64,000 bases of DNA from NCBI RefSeq assembly GCF_000368925.1, contig NZ_KB849756.1, positions 1,190,280-1,254,279 of the forward strand. Reading direction: 5' to 3'. The position numbers and the translations under genes are program-made. A model generated the notes under the pieces. The model ran no database searches, was not told the DNA's origin, and worked only from the letters and a program-made list of their open reading frames with translations. How positions within the stretch are numbered: the first letter of the stretch is position 1; each line of letters begins with the position of its first letter. Source of the stretch: Acinetobacter bereziniae LMG 1003 = CIP 70.12 (lineage in GTDB: Bacteria; Pseudomonadota; Gammaproteobacteria; Pseudomonadales; Moraxellaceae). Positions 46,633-55,117 of this stretch are shown here, piece after piece.

Positions 46633-46647
46633 TTATCTCATGATAAA
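46585..46647. repeat. 18-bp tandem repeat across the ALDH stop codon
   Basis: Three 18-bp units beginning CATGAC or CATGAT (46585, 46603, 46621) and a partial fourth at 46639. Minus-strand units each carry ATGAGATAA-like sequence, so the ALDH stop codon is itself part of a unit and duplicated downstream. Not a CRISPR: units are contiguous. Confidence 0.85.
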
Positions 46648-48102
46648 GGGATCATCAATCGGTTGATCAGAGGTACGTAACCAAACCGTTTTGGTGGTGG
46701 TGTAGTCAAATACCGCCTCAAAACCACCTTCTCGACCATGTCCAGATAAACCATGACCACCAAAAGGTGCAAGTGGTGACACTGCACGATAAGTATTGAG
46801 CCAAACAATTCCGGATTGAATCGCTTTTGTCATGCGGTGTGCGCGACTTAGATTTGTAGTAAACACGCCTGCGGCAAGACCATAAGCGGTATTGTTTGCC
46901 GTGTGTATTGCCTCAAGCTCTGTTTTAAAACTGACCACAGACAGCACTGGACCAAACAACTCATTCATTACACAATCGGCCTGAGTCGCATCACTACAAT
47001 CCAAAATAGTGGGTGGATAGTAATAGCCTGCACGGTCAATACTCTCCCCACCTGTCAATAGCTTTGCCCCCTGCTGAATTGAACTGGCGACAATCTGTTC
47101 AATTTTTTGCCGTTGGCGTAAAGTACACAATGGACCGAACTCAGTTGCCATATCCTCAGGCAGACCAATTTTGATGCTTTGCACACGTTGTACCAAGCGC
47201 TGTACAAATTCATCTTTGATGCTTTCTTCGACCAATAAGCGAGAACCTGCCACACAACTTTGTCCAGTTGCAGCAAAGATCGCTGCGACTTGAGCATTTA
47301 CAGCACTTTGTAAATCAGCATCTGCGAACACAATAAATGGAGATTTCCCCCCTAACTCAAGAGATACTTTGGCAAGATTTTCAGCAGAATTTCTGACAAT
47401 ATGCTGCGCTGTTTCAGGTCCGCCTGTGAATGCCACATGTGCAACGTCAGGATGACAGGTTAAAACAGCACCACATTCAGCCGCAAAACCTGTAATCACA
47501 TTTACCACACCCGCAGGGAAACCAGCTTCATGTACTAAGCGTGCAAAAGCCAGCAAAGGTGCTGGACCTTCTTCCGACGCTTTTAAAACCACGCTACAGC
47601 CTGCTGCCAAAGCAGGACCAACTTTAACTGCGGATAAAAATAACTGACTGTTCCAAGGTACGATTGCTGCAACAACACCTACAGGCTCTCGAATAGTCCA
47701 AGCTAGCATATCAGGCTTATCAATCGGTAAATATCGACCTTCAAGTTTGTCAGCAACACCAGCATAATAGCGGTAATACTCGGCTACATATGCAATCTGG
47801 CTCGACGTTTCACGGATAATTTTACCGGTATCTTGTGTCTCAAACAGCGCCAACTCTGGTGCTGATCGTTCAATCAAATCCGCAAGTTTATATAGCAACT
47901 TACCCCGCTGAGATGCGGTTAAATCGGCCCAAGCTGAATCTTTTAATGCTTGTGAAGCAGCTGCAACCGCACGATTCACTTCATCTGTACGTGCTTCAGG
48001 CATTTTTGCCCAAACTTGTCCTGTTGCAGGATTGATACTGTCAAATTGTGCAGCACCATCCTCAAACTGACCATTGATATATAACTGAAATGGAGAAGTC
48101 AT
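46633..48102 (-). CDS. Aldehyde dehydrogenase of a catabolic operon
   Basis: 489 residues. IVPWNSQLFLSAVKVGPALA (cofactor loop), FTGGPETAQHI, LELGGKSPFIVFADADLQSA (Glu), GQSCVAGSRLLVEES (catalytic Cys) and SPLAPFGGHGLSGHGREGGF. Non-acylating, NAD(P)-linked. As last gene of the operon with an LLM monooxygenase and hydrolase, it probably oxidises an aldehyde made by ring opening. 11 bp after the LLM gene; GGAGA 6 bp before ATG 48102. Confidence 0.92.
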   Translation of the reverse strand: MTSPFQLYINGQFEDGAAQFDSINPATGQVWAKMPEARTDEVNRAVAAASQALKDSAWADLTASQRGKLLYKLADLIERSAPELALFETQDTGKIIRETSSQIAYVAEYYRYYAGVADKLEGRYLPIDKPDMLAWTIREPVGVVAAIVPWNSQLFLSAVKVGPALAAGCSVVLKASEEGPAPLLAFARLVHEAGFPAGVVNVITGFAAECGAVLTCHPDVAHVAFTGGPETAQHIVRNSAENLAKVSLELGGKSPFIVFADADLQSAVNAQVAAIFAATGQSCVAGSRLLVEESIKDEFVQRLVQRVQSIKIGLPEDMATEFGPLCTLRQRQKIEQIVASSIQQGAKLLTGGESIDRAGYYYPPTILDCSDATQADCVMNELFGPVLSVVSFKTELEAIHTANNTAYGLAAGVFTTNLSRAHRMTKAIQSGIVWLNTYRAVSPLAPFGGHGLSGHGREGGFEAVFDYTTTKTVWLRTSDQPIDDPFIMR

Positions 48103-48113
48103 GGTCTTCTCTC

Positions 48114-49151
48114 CTATGCAAAAGCTGGCATCACTTCGTTGATCATACGTTCCAATGAGGCTTTTTTACGTTCAAAGCTCATTCCTGTATCGATCCAGAA
48201 TGAGTATTCGTTATAGCCCATTGCCTCATAAGCTTTTAAACGATCAATCACTTCTTGCGCTTGACCAATCACATTATTTTTACGCATAGCTTCTGGACTA
48301 TAGAAAGGATGTTGCGCCATTTCTTCCTTGGTCATCGGTGCGATCAGCCCTTGGCTAATTTCACGCTCATTTTTAAACCATGCACCAAAATAATTATAGA
48401 ATATATTGATTTCATCTGCGGCGAGTTGAGCATCTTGCTCACTGTCAGCGACATAGGTATGACGAAGTAACATAATTTCAGGACGTGGAATGTCTGCAAA
48501 TTTCTCACATGCTGCATTAAAGTTGCCCATCAATTTCTCAACTTCTTCATCACCCAAATGTAATGGTGTCACTTGCACATTACAGCCATGCTGAACTGCA
48601 AATTCATGACTATTTGGATCACGTGCTGCAACCCAAATCGGTGGATGTGGCTCTTGTAAAGGTTGAGGAGCAGAGGTTGTTTTCGGGAATTGCCAAAACT
48701 CACCTTGATGCTCGTAATCGCCTTTCCACAAGTTTTTAATGGCAGGAATCATTTCACGCAAACGTTGCCCTGCACTCCATGCATCCATACCCGGTACCAT
48801 GCGCTCATATTCGAAAGAATAAGCTCCACGGGCAATACCAATATCCAAACGACCATTGCTGATAATATCTGTCATCGCTGCTTCACCAGCCAATTTGATT
48901 GGATGCCAAAACGGTGCAACGACTGTACCTGTACCTAAGCGCACATGTTGAGTTTTGTTGGCCAAATCAGCCAAATTGATAAATGGATTAGGCGCAATGG
49001 TAAAATTCATCGCATGATGTTCACCTGTCCAAATCGCATGCATTCCGCCTCGATCTGCAATCTGACAAAGTTCAACCATTTCATCATAAAGCTGTTTTTG
49101 TGTTTGCTGATCAGAAACACGTTCCATGTGTACAAATAATGAAAAACGCAT
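48114..49151 (-). CDS. LLM-class flavin-dependent monooxygenase
   Basis: 345 residues. Luciferase-like TIM barrel: MRFSLFVHMERVSDQQTQK, IWTGEHHAMNFTIAPNPFIN, RLGTGTVVAPFWHPIKLAGE, DIISNGRLDIGIARGAYSFE and ERMVPGMDAW. Uses reduced flavin from the reductase encoded immediately upstream (2 bp gap) to insert oxygen into an organic substrate; related two-component enzymes include RutA (uracil ring opening) and pyridine monooxygenases. Substrate not deducible. GAGGAA precedes ATG 49151. Confidence 0.92.
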   Translation of the reverse strand: MRFSLFVHMERVSDQQTQKQLYDEMVELCQIADRGGMHAIWTGEHHAMNFTIAPNPFINLADLANKTQHVRLGTGTVVAPFWHPIKLAGEAAMTDIISNGRLDIGIARGAYSFEYERMVPGMDAWSAGQRLREMIPAIKNLWKGDYEHQGEFWQFPKTTSAPQPLQEPHPPIWVAARDPNSHEFAVQHGCNVQVTPLHLGDEEVEKLMGNFNAACEKFADIPRPEIMLLRHTYVADSEQDAQLAADEINIFYNYFGAWFKNEREISQGLIAPMTKEEMAQHPFYSPEAMRKNNVIGQAQEVIDRLKAYEAMGYNEYSFWIDTGMSFERKKASLERMINEVMPAFA

Positions 49152-49153
49152 AG

Positions 49154-50086
49154 TTAAACTTCCTCTTTAACAATTTGACGAACTGTACCTGTTGTTTGAT
49201 TACCGTAATACACCCCATAAGTTTTGAGGTAATTTTCTTTACGATAACGCATCAACATACTTTCCAAGGCACTATCAACAAAAGTAAGCTGCTCAAGATC
49301 ATTCAAATCTATAAACTGCCCCTTATGTGCTTGAAGTACTGGGGTATTACATAAGAAGGCAATATACTGTTGCTGTGTGGTGATATCGTCATATACAGAA
49401 TATATAAAGCTTGGCGATGCCTCAGGTTGATAGACACTGAAGATTTTTTCGAGGGCTTTTTCAGCACCGTCTTTGTTGACGAGCAAATGCGGCAAAGTCC
49501 ATTTGCCATCAGCAGTTTGTTCAAGCAAAATCTGGTTTTCATGACCGATTAACGCCATCATCATGACTTTCATACTTGAAATCACATCTGTCGATGATTT
49601 AGCTGGTGTGAAATAAGCACCACGATAATAACCAAGACCTGCAAAGCCTGCTGAAGCAAAGTTTTCTACTTGACCAATCAAAATCGCATGGTCACCTGCA
49701 TCTACAATTTGATAAGTGGTGCAATCAAACCATGCACTCACGTGGTCAATAATTGGATTTTGATACTGACTCGTCTTCCAAGACAGATTTGCAAAACGAT
49801 CATCACTTGGTCGTGCAAAAGTATTGGAAATATCTTTCTGCTCTTCGGCCAAAATGTTAATCGCAAAATGCTGAGCCTTGGCAAAATGATGATAATTGCT
49901 CGATGTCTTGGCAATGCTGACCAGTAGCAATGGTGGGTCCAAAGACACCGAAGCAAAAGAGTTTGCAGTAAAACCGAGCGCAGTTCCATCATCTGTACAG
50001 GTTGTGACTACGGTAACGCCGGTCATAAATGATCCAAAAGCATCACGTAGTTCACGTATTTTATTTATCGTATCCATTTCACTCAT
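49154..50086 (-). CDS. Flavin reductase with C-terminal Nudix-like extension
   Basis: 310 residues, twice the usual ~165. Residues ~12-165 are a flavin_Reduct domain (FGSFMTGVTVVTTCTDDGTA, GFTANSFASVSLDPPLLLVS, AGFAGLGYYRGAYF). Residues ~170-290 look like a degenerate Nudix fold (VMMMALIGHENQILLEQTAD, GKWTLPHLLV) with no conserved REUXEE catalytic box. Supplies FADH2 or FMNH2 to the adjacent LLM monooxygenase. 24 bp after the hydrolase. The extension may tie the reductase to the oxygenase or sense a ligand; inference. Confidence 0.88.
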   Translation of the reverse strand: MSEMDTINKIRELRDAFGSFMTGVTVVTTCTDDGTALGFTANSFASVSLDPPLLLVSIAKTSSNYHHFAKAQHFAINILAEEQKDISNTFARPSDDRFANLSWKTSQYQNPIIDHVSAWFDCTTYQIVDAGDHAILIGQVENFASAGFAGLGYYRGAYFTPAKSSTDVISSMKVMMMALIGHENQILLEQTADGKWTLPHLLVNKDGAEKALEKIFSVYQPEASPSFIYSVYDDITTQQQYIAFLCNTPVLQAHKGQFIDLNDLEQLTFVDSALESMLMRYRKENYLKTYGVYYGNQTTGTVRQIVKEEV

Positions 50087-50110
50087 TGCTATATCCCTTC
50101 ATCAAGCAAT

Positions 50111-50902
50111 TTAGACGCTGGTTTCCAACCATGCTTGCATTGCATTATTCACTTTGTCTGGTGCAGTTAAATTCACCATATGTCTTTCATTTTCAATCAC
50201 AATTGCTTTTGCATTTTGTGCTTGCTGAGCCATTTGTACTGCCATTTCAGCGGTTGAGTTGGGATCACCTGTTCCTGTTAAAATCAAAGCAGGACATGTG
50301 ATTTTTGACCAATCATCTGCGTAGGTTGAATCTCCTTGGGCAAATGCTGAATAAGCTGTAGCGTAGCCAGCCATGTTCACATTTTGCAGCCATGTTTTTA
50401 CCTTTAATGCTGCTTGGCGTTCTACTTCGCTGTCACCAAACCAACGTTGCAATGGTGTATCAATGTCGATCTTTCCTGTTTTCAGTGCTTCAGCACGCTG
50501 AAGTACTGCATCTTTGGCTTTTTCTGTGCGTTTATAAACACCATTTAAAACAGCCATTCGTTTAACTAAATCAGGACGTGTTGCACTCACGCCTGTGGTA
50601 ATCAAAGAACCCATTGAGTGCCCTGCTAAATTCACAGCACCCACATTCAGTTGGCATATAAACTCAATGGTCCAGTCCACAAATGCCTGTAAAGGCGCAT
50701 CATTGGTCAATTGGGTACTCTGTCCATGACCTGGCATATCCACCGAAATCACACGATAGTGTTTCGAGAAAAATTCTATTTGTGGATACCATGCTTCGGC
50801 TTGCATACCCACACCGTGAATAAGTACCAATGGCTCGCCTTCACCCTGCTCAAAATAATGAGCAATCCGATTATTTGACAGCTGCAGGGTTTTTGAGATC
50901 AT
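50111..50902 (-). CDS. Alpha/beta hydrolase (RutD/enol-lactonase-like)
   Basis: 263 residues with a full catalytic triad: LAGHSMGSLITTG (Ser in GxSxG), ILTGTGDPNSTAEM (Asp) and ENERHMVNLT (His). Oxyanion HG in LVLIHGVGMQAEAWYP. Likely cleaves an amide, ester or enol product of the ring-opening oxygenase. The start overlaps the upstream gene by 32 bp, indicating coupling. Family resemblance to RutD and 3-oxoadipate enol-lactonase is broad. Confidence 0.88.
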   Translation of the reverse strand: MISKTLQLSNNRIAHYFEQGEGEPLVLIHGVGMQAEAWYPQIEFFSKHYRVISVDMPGHGQSTQLTNDAPLQAFVDWTIEFICQLNVGAVNLAGHSMGSLITTGVSATRPDLVKRMAVLNGVYKRTEKAKDAVLQRAEALKTGKIDIDTPLQRWFGDSEVERQAALKVKTWLQNVNMAGYATAYSAFAQGDSTYADDWSKITCPALILTGTGDPNSTAEMAVQMAQQAQNAKAIVIENERHMVNLTAPDKVNNAMQAWLETSV

Positions 50903-51473
50903 GACCTAACTCTTCCAAATCTTGATAACGATCACCAATACGATGATGTGGACGACCACCTGTTGCGGCACCAATCACCACAACCAATTCATCTGCTGCA
51001 GGTGCATCAGGAATAGCAAATTGTAAAGTCAGATAATGAGAACGACGACCTTCATCATTTTTATCCATCATCGGGATCAAGATCGGTGCATTGGCAGGAC
51101 CACGGGTATTGTTAAATGCTAAGTAAGATTTTGCACCGACCGCACTACGGTAAGTATTACCAAAATGTAAGGTGTGAATCAGTGCAGAAGCATGCTCAAG
51201 CTCACCGTTTAAACCCACAACCGCACTCTTACCAAATGCTTGTACAGCTTCACCTGAACCGATCTCATCCAAAATCAGACGAGTTAAATGCTCACTTAAA
51301 ATAGGCGCAATACGGCGAATTTCTGGTGCCAAGTTTTCAACATAGCCCTGTGCTGCCCACGGATTTTGGATGACCGCTGCTGCTGCTACCATTTTTAAAG
51401 GTATTGCTGCTTCTTTACCACCATCGGCATAGGTCGTTTCAACATGCAGTACAGTTTTACGGATTAGATTCAT
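50871..51473 (-). CDS. Amino-acid-synthesis-family protein (PF06684-like)
   Basis: 200 residues from ATG 51473, with AAGGAAG 6 bp upstream; a GTG-type start at 51521 would run through the operator and is rejected. Landmarks of this small family: VVAAAAVIQNPWAAQGYVEN-type (here AAAAVIQNPWAAQGYVENLA), FGKSAVVGLNGELEHASALI and ILIPMMDKNDEGRRSHYLT, then ATGGRPHHRIGD. Family members occur beside N-heterocycle and amide catabolic genes; biochemical role poorly known, possibly hydrolase. First gene of the operon, 33 bp after the palindromic operator. Confidence 0.85.
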   Translation of the reverse strand: MNLIRKTVLHVETTYADGGKEAAIPLKMVAAAAVIQNPWAAQGYVENLAPEIRRIAPILSEHLTRLILDEIGSGEAVQAFGKSAVVGLNGELEHASALIHTLHFGNTYRSAVGAKSYLAFNNTRGPANAPILIPMMDKNDEGRRSHYLTLQFAIPDAPAADELVVVIGAATGGRPHHRIGDRYQDLEELGHDLKNPAAVK

Positions 51474-51505
51474 TGCTCTTCCTTGTGAATTCAACTTGTC
51501 ATTCG

Positions 51506-51525
51506 TATTATGGTATACCATAATA
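51506..51525. promoter_or_regulatory. Perfect 20-bp palindrome, probable GntR operator
   Basis: TATTATGGTATACCATAATA is fully self-complementary and sits between the divergent operon and gntR. TGGTATACCA-type cores suit FadR-subfamily GntR regulators. A near copy at 43601-43618 suggests a regulon. Confidence 0.75.
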
Positions 51526-51621
51526 CATGGTGAAAAAAAAGCAAGAGTTTGCTATGCTAATTTTGACAAAAAAACATGTAACAAAATTGTGCATGATTAA
51601 AATTGGGAAAGTTCAATCACC

Positions 51622-52284
51622 ATGAATCTTAAAATTGAAAATCCACCTGTGACTTTACGTGAGTTGTGTTTGAACAAACTTCGTAATGCCATTATTACGG
51701 GATACTTCCCCTCTGGAAAAAGATTAGTTGAAAGAACCTTGTGCGAAGAACTTGGTGTAAGCCGTTCAGTGGTTCGAGAAGTCATTCGTTATTTGGAAGC
51801 AGAAGGTTTGGTTGAAATCCTGCCGAACAAAGGACCTATTGTGTCCTTGTTGGATTGGGAACTTGCATCACAAATTTATGAAATTCGTCTGTTATTGGAA
51901 CAAAGTGCAGTTGCTGATTGCACCAAGAACCTCACCGATGAAACGACAACTCTACTCAAACGTTTACTCAATGAACTCGAGCAAGCATTCGCTACTGATG
52001 ATATTGATCTGATTATTTCAACCTCAGCCAAACTTTACGAAACCATTTTTACCACAGCCAAACATTTTATCGCTTGGGAAGTTGTGCAACGTTTAAATGG
52101 ACGTATCAGCCGTCTGCGTGTCATGACCATGAAATCCACCAAACGACAAATTTCTGGTTATCAACGCATTAAAAATATGTGTGAAGCAATCTATTTACAT
52201 CAGGATGCTGAAAAAGCCAAACAAGCAGTTGCAGAACATATTGCAGAAGCGGCATCAGTGGCAAAAAATATTTTGAATGCCTGA
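51622..52284 (+). CDS. GntR regulator, FadR subfamily (FCD domain)
   Basis: 220 residues. N-terminal winged helix (LCLNKLRNAIITGYFPSGKR, LCEELGVSRSVVREVIRYLE) and an all-helical FCD domain (SQIYEIRLLLEQSAVADCTK; later H/D residues such as HQDAEKAKQAVAEHIAEA that usually bind a metal). FadR-type proteins repress catabolic operons until a small acid binds. Divergent from the monooxygenase operon, with a perfect palindrome between. Confidence 0.93.
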   Translation: MNLKIENPPVTLRELCLNKLRNAIITGYFPSGKRLVERTLCEELGVSRSVVREVIRYLEAEGLVEILPNKGPIVSLLDWELASQIYEIRLLLEQSAVADCTKNLTDETTTLLKRLLNELEQAFATDDIDLIISTSAKLYETIFTTAKHFIAWEVVQRLNGRISRLRVMTMKSTKRQISGYQRIKNMCEAIYLHQDAEKAKQAVAEHIAEAASVAKNILNA

Positions 52285-52331
52285 AAGCATAGATCGTGAA
52301 ATGATTTAAACCTCAACAAAGGAATGAAAAG

Positions 52332-52619
52332 ATGTCTGCATATTGGATTGCCCACGTCACCGTACATGATTTAGAACAGTACCAACAATATATGGCTTTA
52401 GCACCATTGGCTTTTGAAAAATACGGAGCAAAATTTCTTGCACGTGGTGGGAAGTCATTGGTGATGGAAGGTTCTGAATATGCACGACATGTCATTATTG
52501 AATTTGTAGATTTGGCCACAGCTCAGGCTTGTTATCACTCCGAAGAATACCGTAAAGCCAGATTGGCACGTGAAAATTGTGCTGATGTCATGATCAGTAT
52601 TGTTGAAAGCTTAGACTAA
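52332..52619 (+). CDS. DUF1330 family protein
   Basis: 95 residues. YWIAHVTVHDLEQYQQYMAL, RGGKSLVMEGSEYARHVIIE and CYHSEEYRKARLAR are the DUF1330 dimeric ferredoxin-like fold signature. Function of the family unknown; often beside catabolic genes as a small isomerase-like or binding protein. 47 bp after gntR on the same strand, so part of the same regulon by position. Confidence 0.85.
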   Translation: MSAYWIAHVTVHDLEQYQQYMALAPLAFEKYGAKFLARGGKSLVMEGSEYARHVIIEFVDLATAQACYHSEEYRKARLARENCADVMISIVESLD

Positions 52620-52668
52620 GTGATTGGAATATTTTAAGGCAGTGCTTGATCGATGCCATTGTTCAATA

Positions 52669-52700
52669 GATTGAAAAGAGCAGCTAAACTCTTTTCAATC
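52669..52700. terminator. Hairpin between convergent DUF1330 and TonB-receptor genes
   Basis: Perfect 12-bp stem GATTGAAAAGAG/CTCTTTTCAATC with an 8-base loop. No long T-run, but the location between convergent genes fits a bidirectional terminator. Confidence 0.55.
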
Positions 52701-52748
52701 TGCTCGCTGACTGGTTCTCACTGTTTGGAAAAACTTAGACAAGGCATA

Positions 52749-54977
52749 TTAAAAGTCCAAAGAAACTGACAACATATATGTTCGTGGAGCGCCCAGTGCT
52801 AAACTGGATAACTGCGGCATTCCCCAATAAGCTTTATTGGTGACATTATTCACACTGGCACGTATGGTCATTGGAAACTGTATTAGCGCTGATTTATACC
52901 TTGCGCCCAAGTCAAATAATGTTCGACCTGAAGCAGATAATGTATTTTCCTGATTGATATATTGCTTAGAAACCGCAGTTGCATTTGCTGTCAAAGTCAA
53001 GCCATCTAAGATCGACGTATCCCACTCTAAGCCCAGCTTAGCTTGTTGTTTTGCAACACCTGTTGCGGTATTGCCCTGATTTTTTCCGCCTGCTGTTTTG
53101 GTTAATTCAGGATCAATATAAGCAATCCCCCCCAGTAGACGAACATGCTCAACAGGTGTCGTTAAAAAGCTCCATTCAACACCTCGGTTACGCTGTTCGC
53201 CATCCGCAGTGAAAATATTGGTCACTGGGTCGGTATAGCTACTTGGTTTTTCAATTTCAAACACGCTTAAAGTGTTACTGAATTGACCGATATCAACTTT
53301 TAATCCCACCTCTTTTTGCTTGGTTTTAAAGGGTGCAAATACCTCCCCAGCATTTACAGCAGTATATGGAGCGGTTGTTCCTTGGCTTAATCCTTCAATA
53401 TAGTTTGCATAGAGTGACAGATAATTCGTGGCTTTAAATAAAATTGCTGCGCCTGGTGTAGTCGCACTTTTGTCATAACGAAAAATTCGATTGCCTGTGA
53501 CAATATTAAGCGATTCGCTCACCACCTCCTGTTGTCGTACACCCACGGTCAGTTGCACCTTGTCTTGGGCAAAAGATAAAGTATCGGCAATACCATAACT
53601 ACTGAGGCGCGAAGAAGTTTTTGAGATATGTGGTGTATTAAATGGTACTGGTTTTCCCCATACTGGATCATATAAATTTGTGATCCATTCAGCACCAGCA
53701 ACATTTCTGACTCCATAATCATTTTGATCATGTTCATAATAGGTCGCATTGGCAACCCATTGGTGGGCAACTACACCTGTATTCAAATGTCCTTTGAAGC
53801 CAATATCTGCCGATTTTTTTTCAAGATCAAATGCCAATTGACCCATTTTAGTTTCTAAAGTTCCTTGTTGATCAAGCACTGTGGCGGACATTGCACCATT
53901 ATATTTATAATCAGTTTTGCTCTGTCCATAACTTGCATAAGCCATCAACTGATCATTGATATCATATTCACCACGTATCATTGCTCCTTTATCTTTGGTT
54001 TCAACAAATGACCAGTCTGGATTGAGTAAAGTATTTGGCTTAGGCGGTTTTGGAATATCCACCCCGGGCGCAAGGTTAATTCCTCGATTCACACCGTCTA
54101 CACGATCCTCTGCACGATATAAATCTGCAGAGAAACGGGCATTTTCTCCACGCCAGTCGAGTCCTAAAGAAAATTGTTGGGTCTGCTTATCTTGATCTTT
54201 GATTGCTCCATTTCCATCACGATAGACACTATTGAAACGCACACCAAATGCTTTATTTTCTCCAAAACGTCTCCCCAAATCCAGATGTCCCCCCCATTGG
54301 GAGTCTGACATATACGTTGCCGTGAAACGGTTTAATGCTTCATCATCCGCCCTTTTGGTCACCAAGTTAACCACACCTCCTACCGAACCTGCTGGTGGCA
54401 TTCCATTTAACAAAGCCGAAGGTCCTTTCAAAACTTCAACTCTTTCAAACATCTCTGGAGAGGTGCGATAAAAAGGTGTAATTCCAAACATTCCATTCAT
54501 CGACATATCACTGGTACTCGATGAAAATCCACGAATGTAGTAATTTTCACTCCACCCACCACTCGCCCCATTGGTAAAAACAGAAGGATCAGTTTTTGCA
54601 ATCACCTCAGTGATATCTTTAGCTTGTTGGTTTTCAATATATTGATCTGTATAGCCAATACTATTAAATGGCGTTTCCATGAAGTCTTTATCACCCAGAA
54701 AACCTAGGTTATTTTGCGATGAAATCTGTCCTGCAAAAGTTGTAGATTTATCTTGTAACGCTTGTACATTGATGGTCGGTAATTGTGGTGATGCGGATTG
54801 AGACAAGTTTAACTTTTGGGTGTCTTCTGCATGTACTAAAGAAATCGGGATGCTTAATGTAAGCCCCCAACCCAACATCATTTGTGCAGAAATCAAGTTT
54901 TTAAGCTTAAATTTAGACTGTAAACATCTGAATAATTGCGTTTGACCAGTCGATACAACGCTATTGAAAAATTTCAT
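52749..54977 (-). CDS. TonB-dependent siderophore receptor
   Basis: 742 residues. A signal sequence ends near AEDTQ (~residue 52 after an unusually long N-terminus). The plug domain holds PSVFTNGASGGWSENYYIRG, SSTSDMSMNGMFGI and RVEVLKGPSALLNGMPPAGS with GGVVNLVTKRA, the usual signature. The beta barrel ends in YMLSVSLDF with terminal Phe. Imports a ferric siderophore with TonB energy; ligand unknown. Downstream of the binding protein in a bauDCEBA-like order. Confidence 0.93.
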   Translation of the reverse strand: MKFFNSVVSTGQTQLFRCLQSKFKLKNLISAQMMLGWGLTLSIPISLVHAEDTQKLNLSQSASPQLPTINVQALQDKSTTFAGQISSQNNLGFLGDKDFMETPFNSIGYTDQYIENQQAKDITEVIAKTDPSVFTNGASGGWSENYYIRGFSSSTSDMSMNGMFGITPFYRTSPEMFERVEVLKGPSALLNGMPPAGSVGGVVNLVTKRADDEALNRFTATYMSDSQWGGHLDLGRRFGENKAFGVRFNSVYRDGNGAIKDQDKQTQQFSLGLDWRGENARFSADLYRAEDRVDGVNRGINLAPGVDIPKPPKPNTLLNPDWSFVETKDKGAMIRGEYDINDQLMAYASYGQSKTDYKYNGAMSATVLDQQGTLETKMGQLAFDLEKKSADIGFKGHLNTGVVAHQWVANATYYEHDQNDYGVRNVAGAEWITNLYDPVWGKPVPFNTPHISKTSSRLSSYGIADTLSFAQDKVQLTVGVRQQEVVSESLNIVTGNRIFRYDKSATTPGAAILFKATNYLSLYANYIEGLSQGTTAPYTAVNAGEVFAPFKTKQKEVGLKVDIGQFSNTLSVFEIEKPSSYTDPVTNIFTADGEQRNRGVEWSFLTTPVEHVRLLGGIAYIDPELTKTAGGKNQGNTATGVAKQQAKLGLEWDTSILDGLTLTANATAVSKQYINQENTLSASGRTLFDLGARYKSALIQFPMTIRASVNNVTNKAYWGMPQLSSLALGAPRTYMLSVSLDF

Positions 54978-55117
54978 ATCTGTATATCCATTGATTTTTT
55001 AGACACAGCTTTCCTGAGCACACTTTTTTCAATAAAAGTATGCGATCTGAATATCTGAACGGTATGTTTTTGGCTAGATGTTTATCTGGCTATAAATTTA
55101 TCGTAGAAAGACTTAAT

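Noticed and set aside
46585..46647. Possible CRISPR or iteron array.
   Set aside because: Contiguous 18-bp units, only three and a half copies, no spacers, no cas or rep gene.
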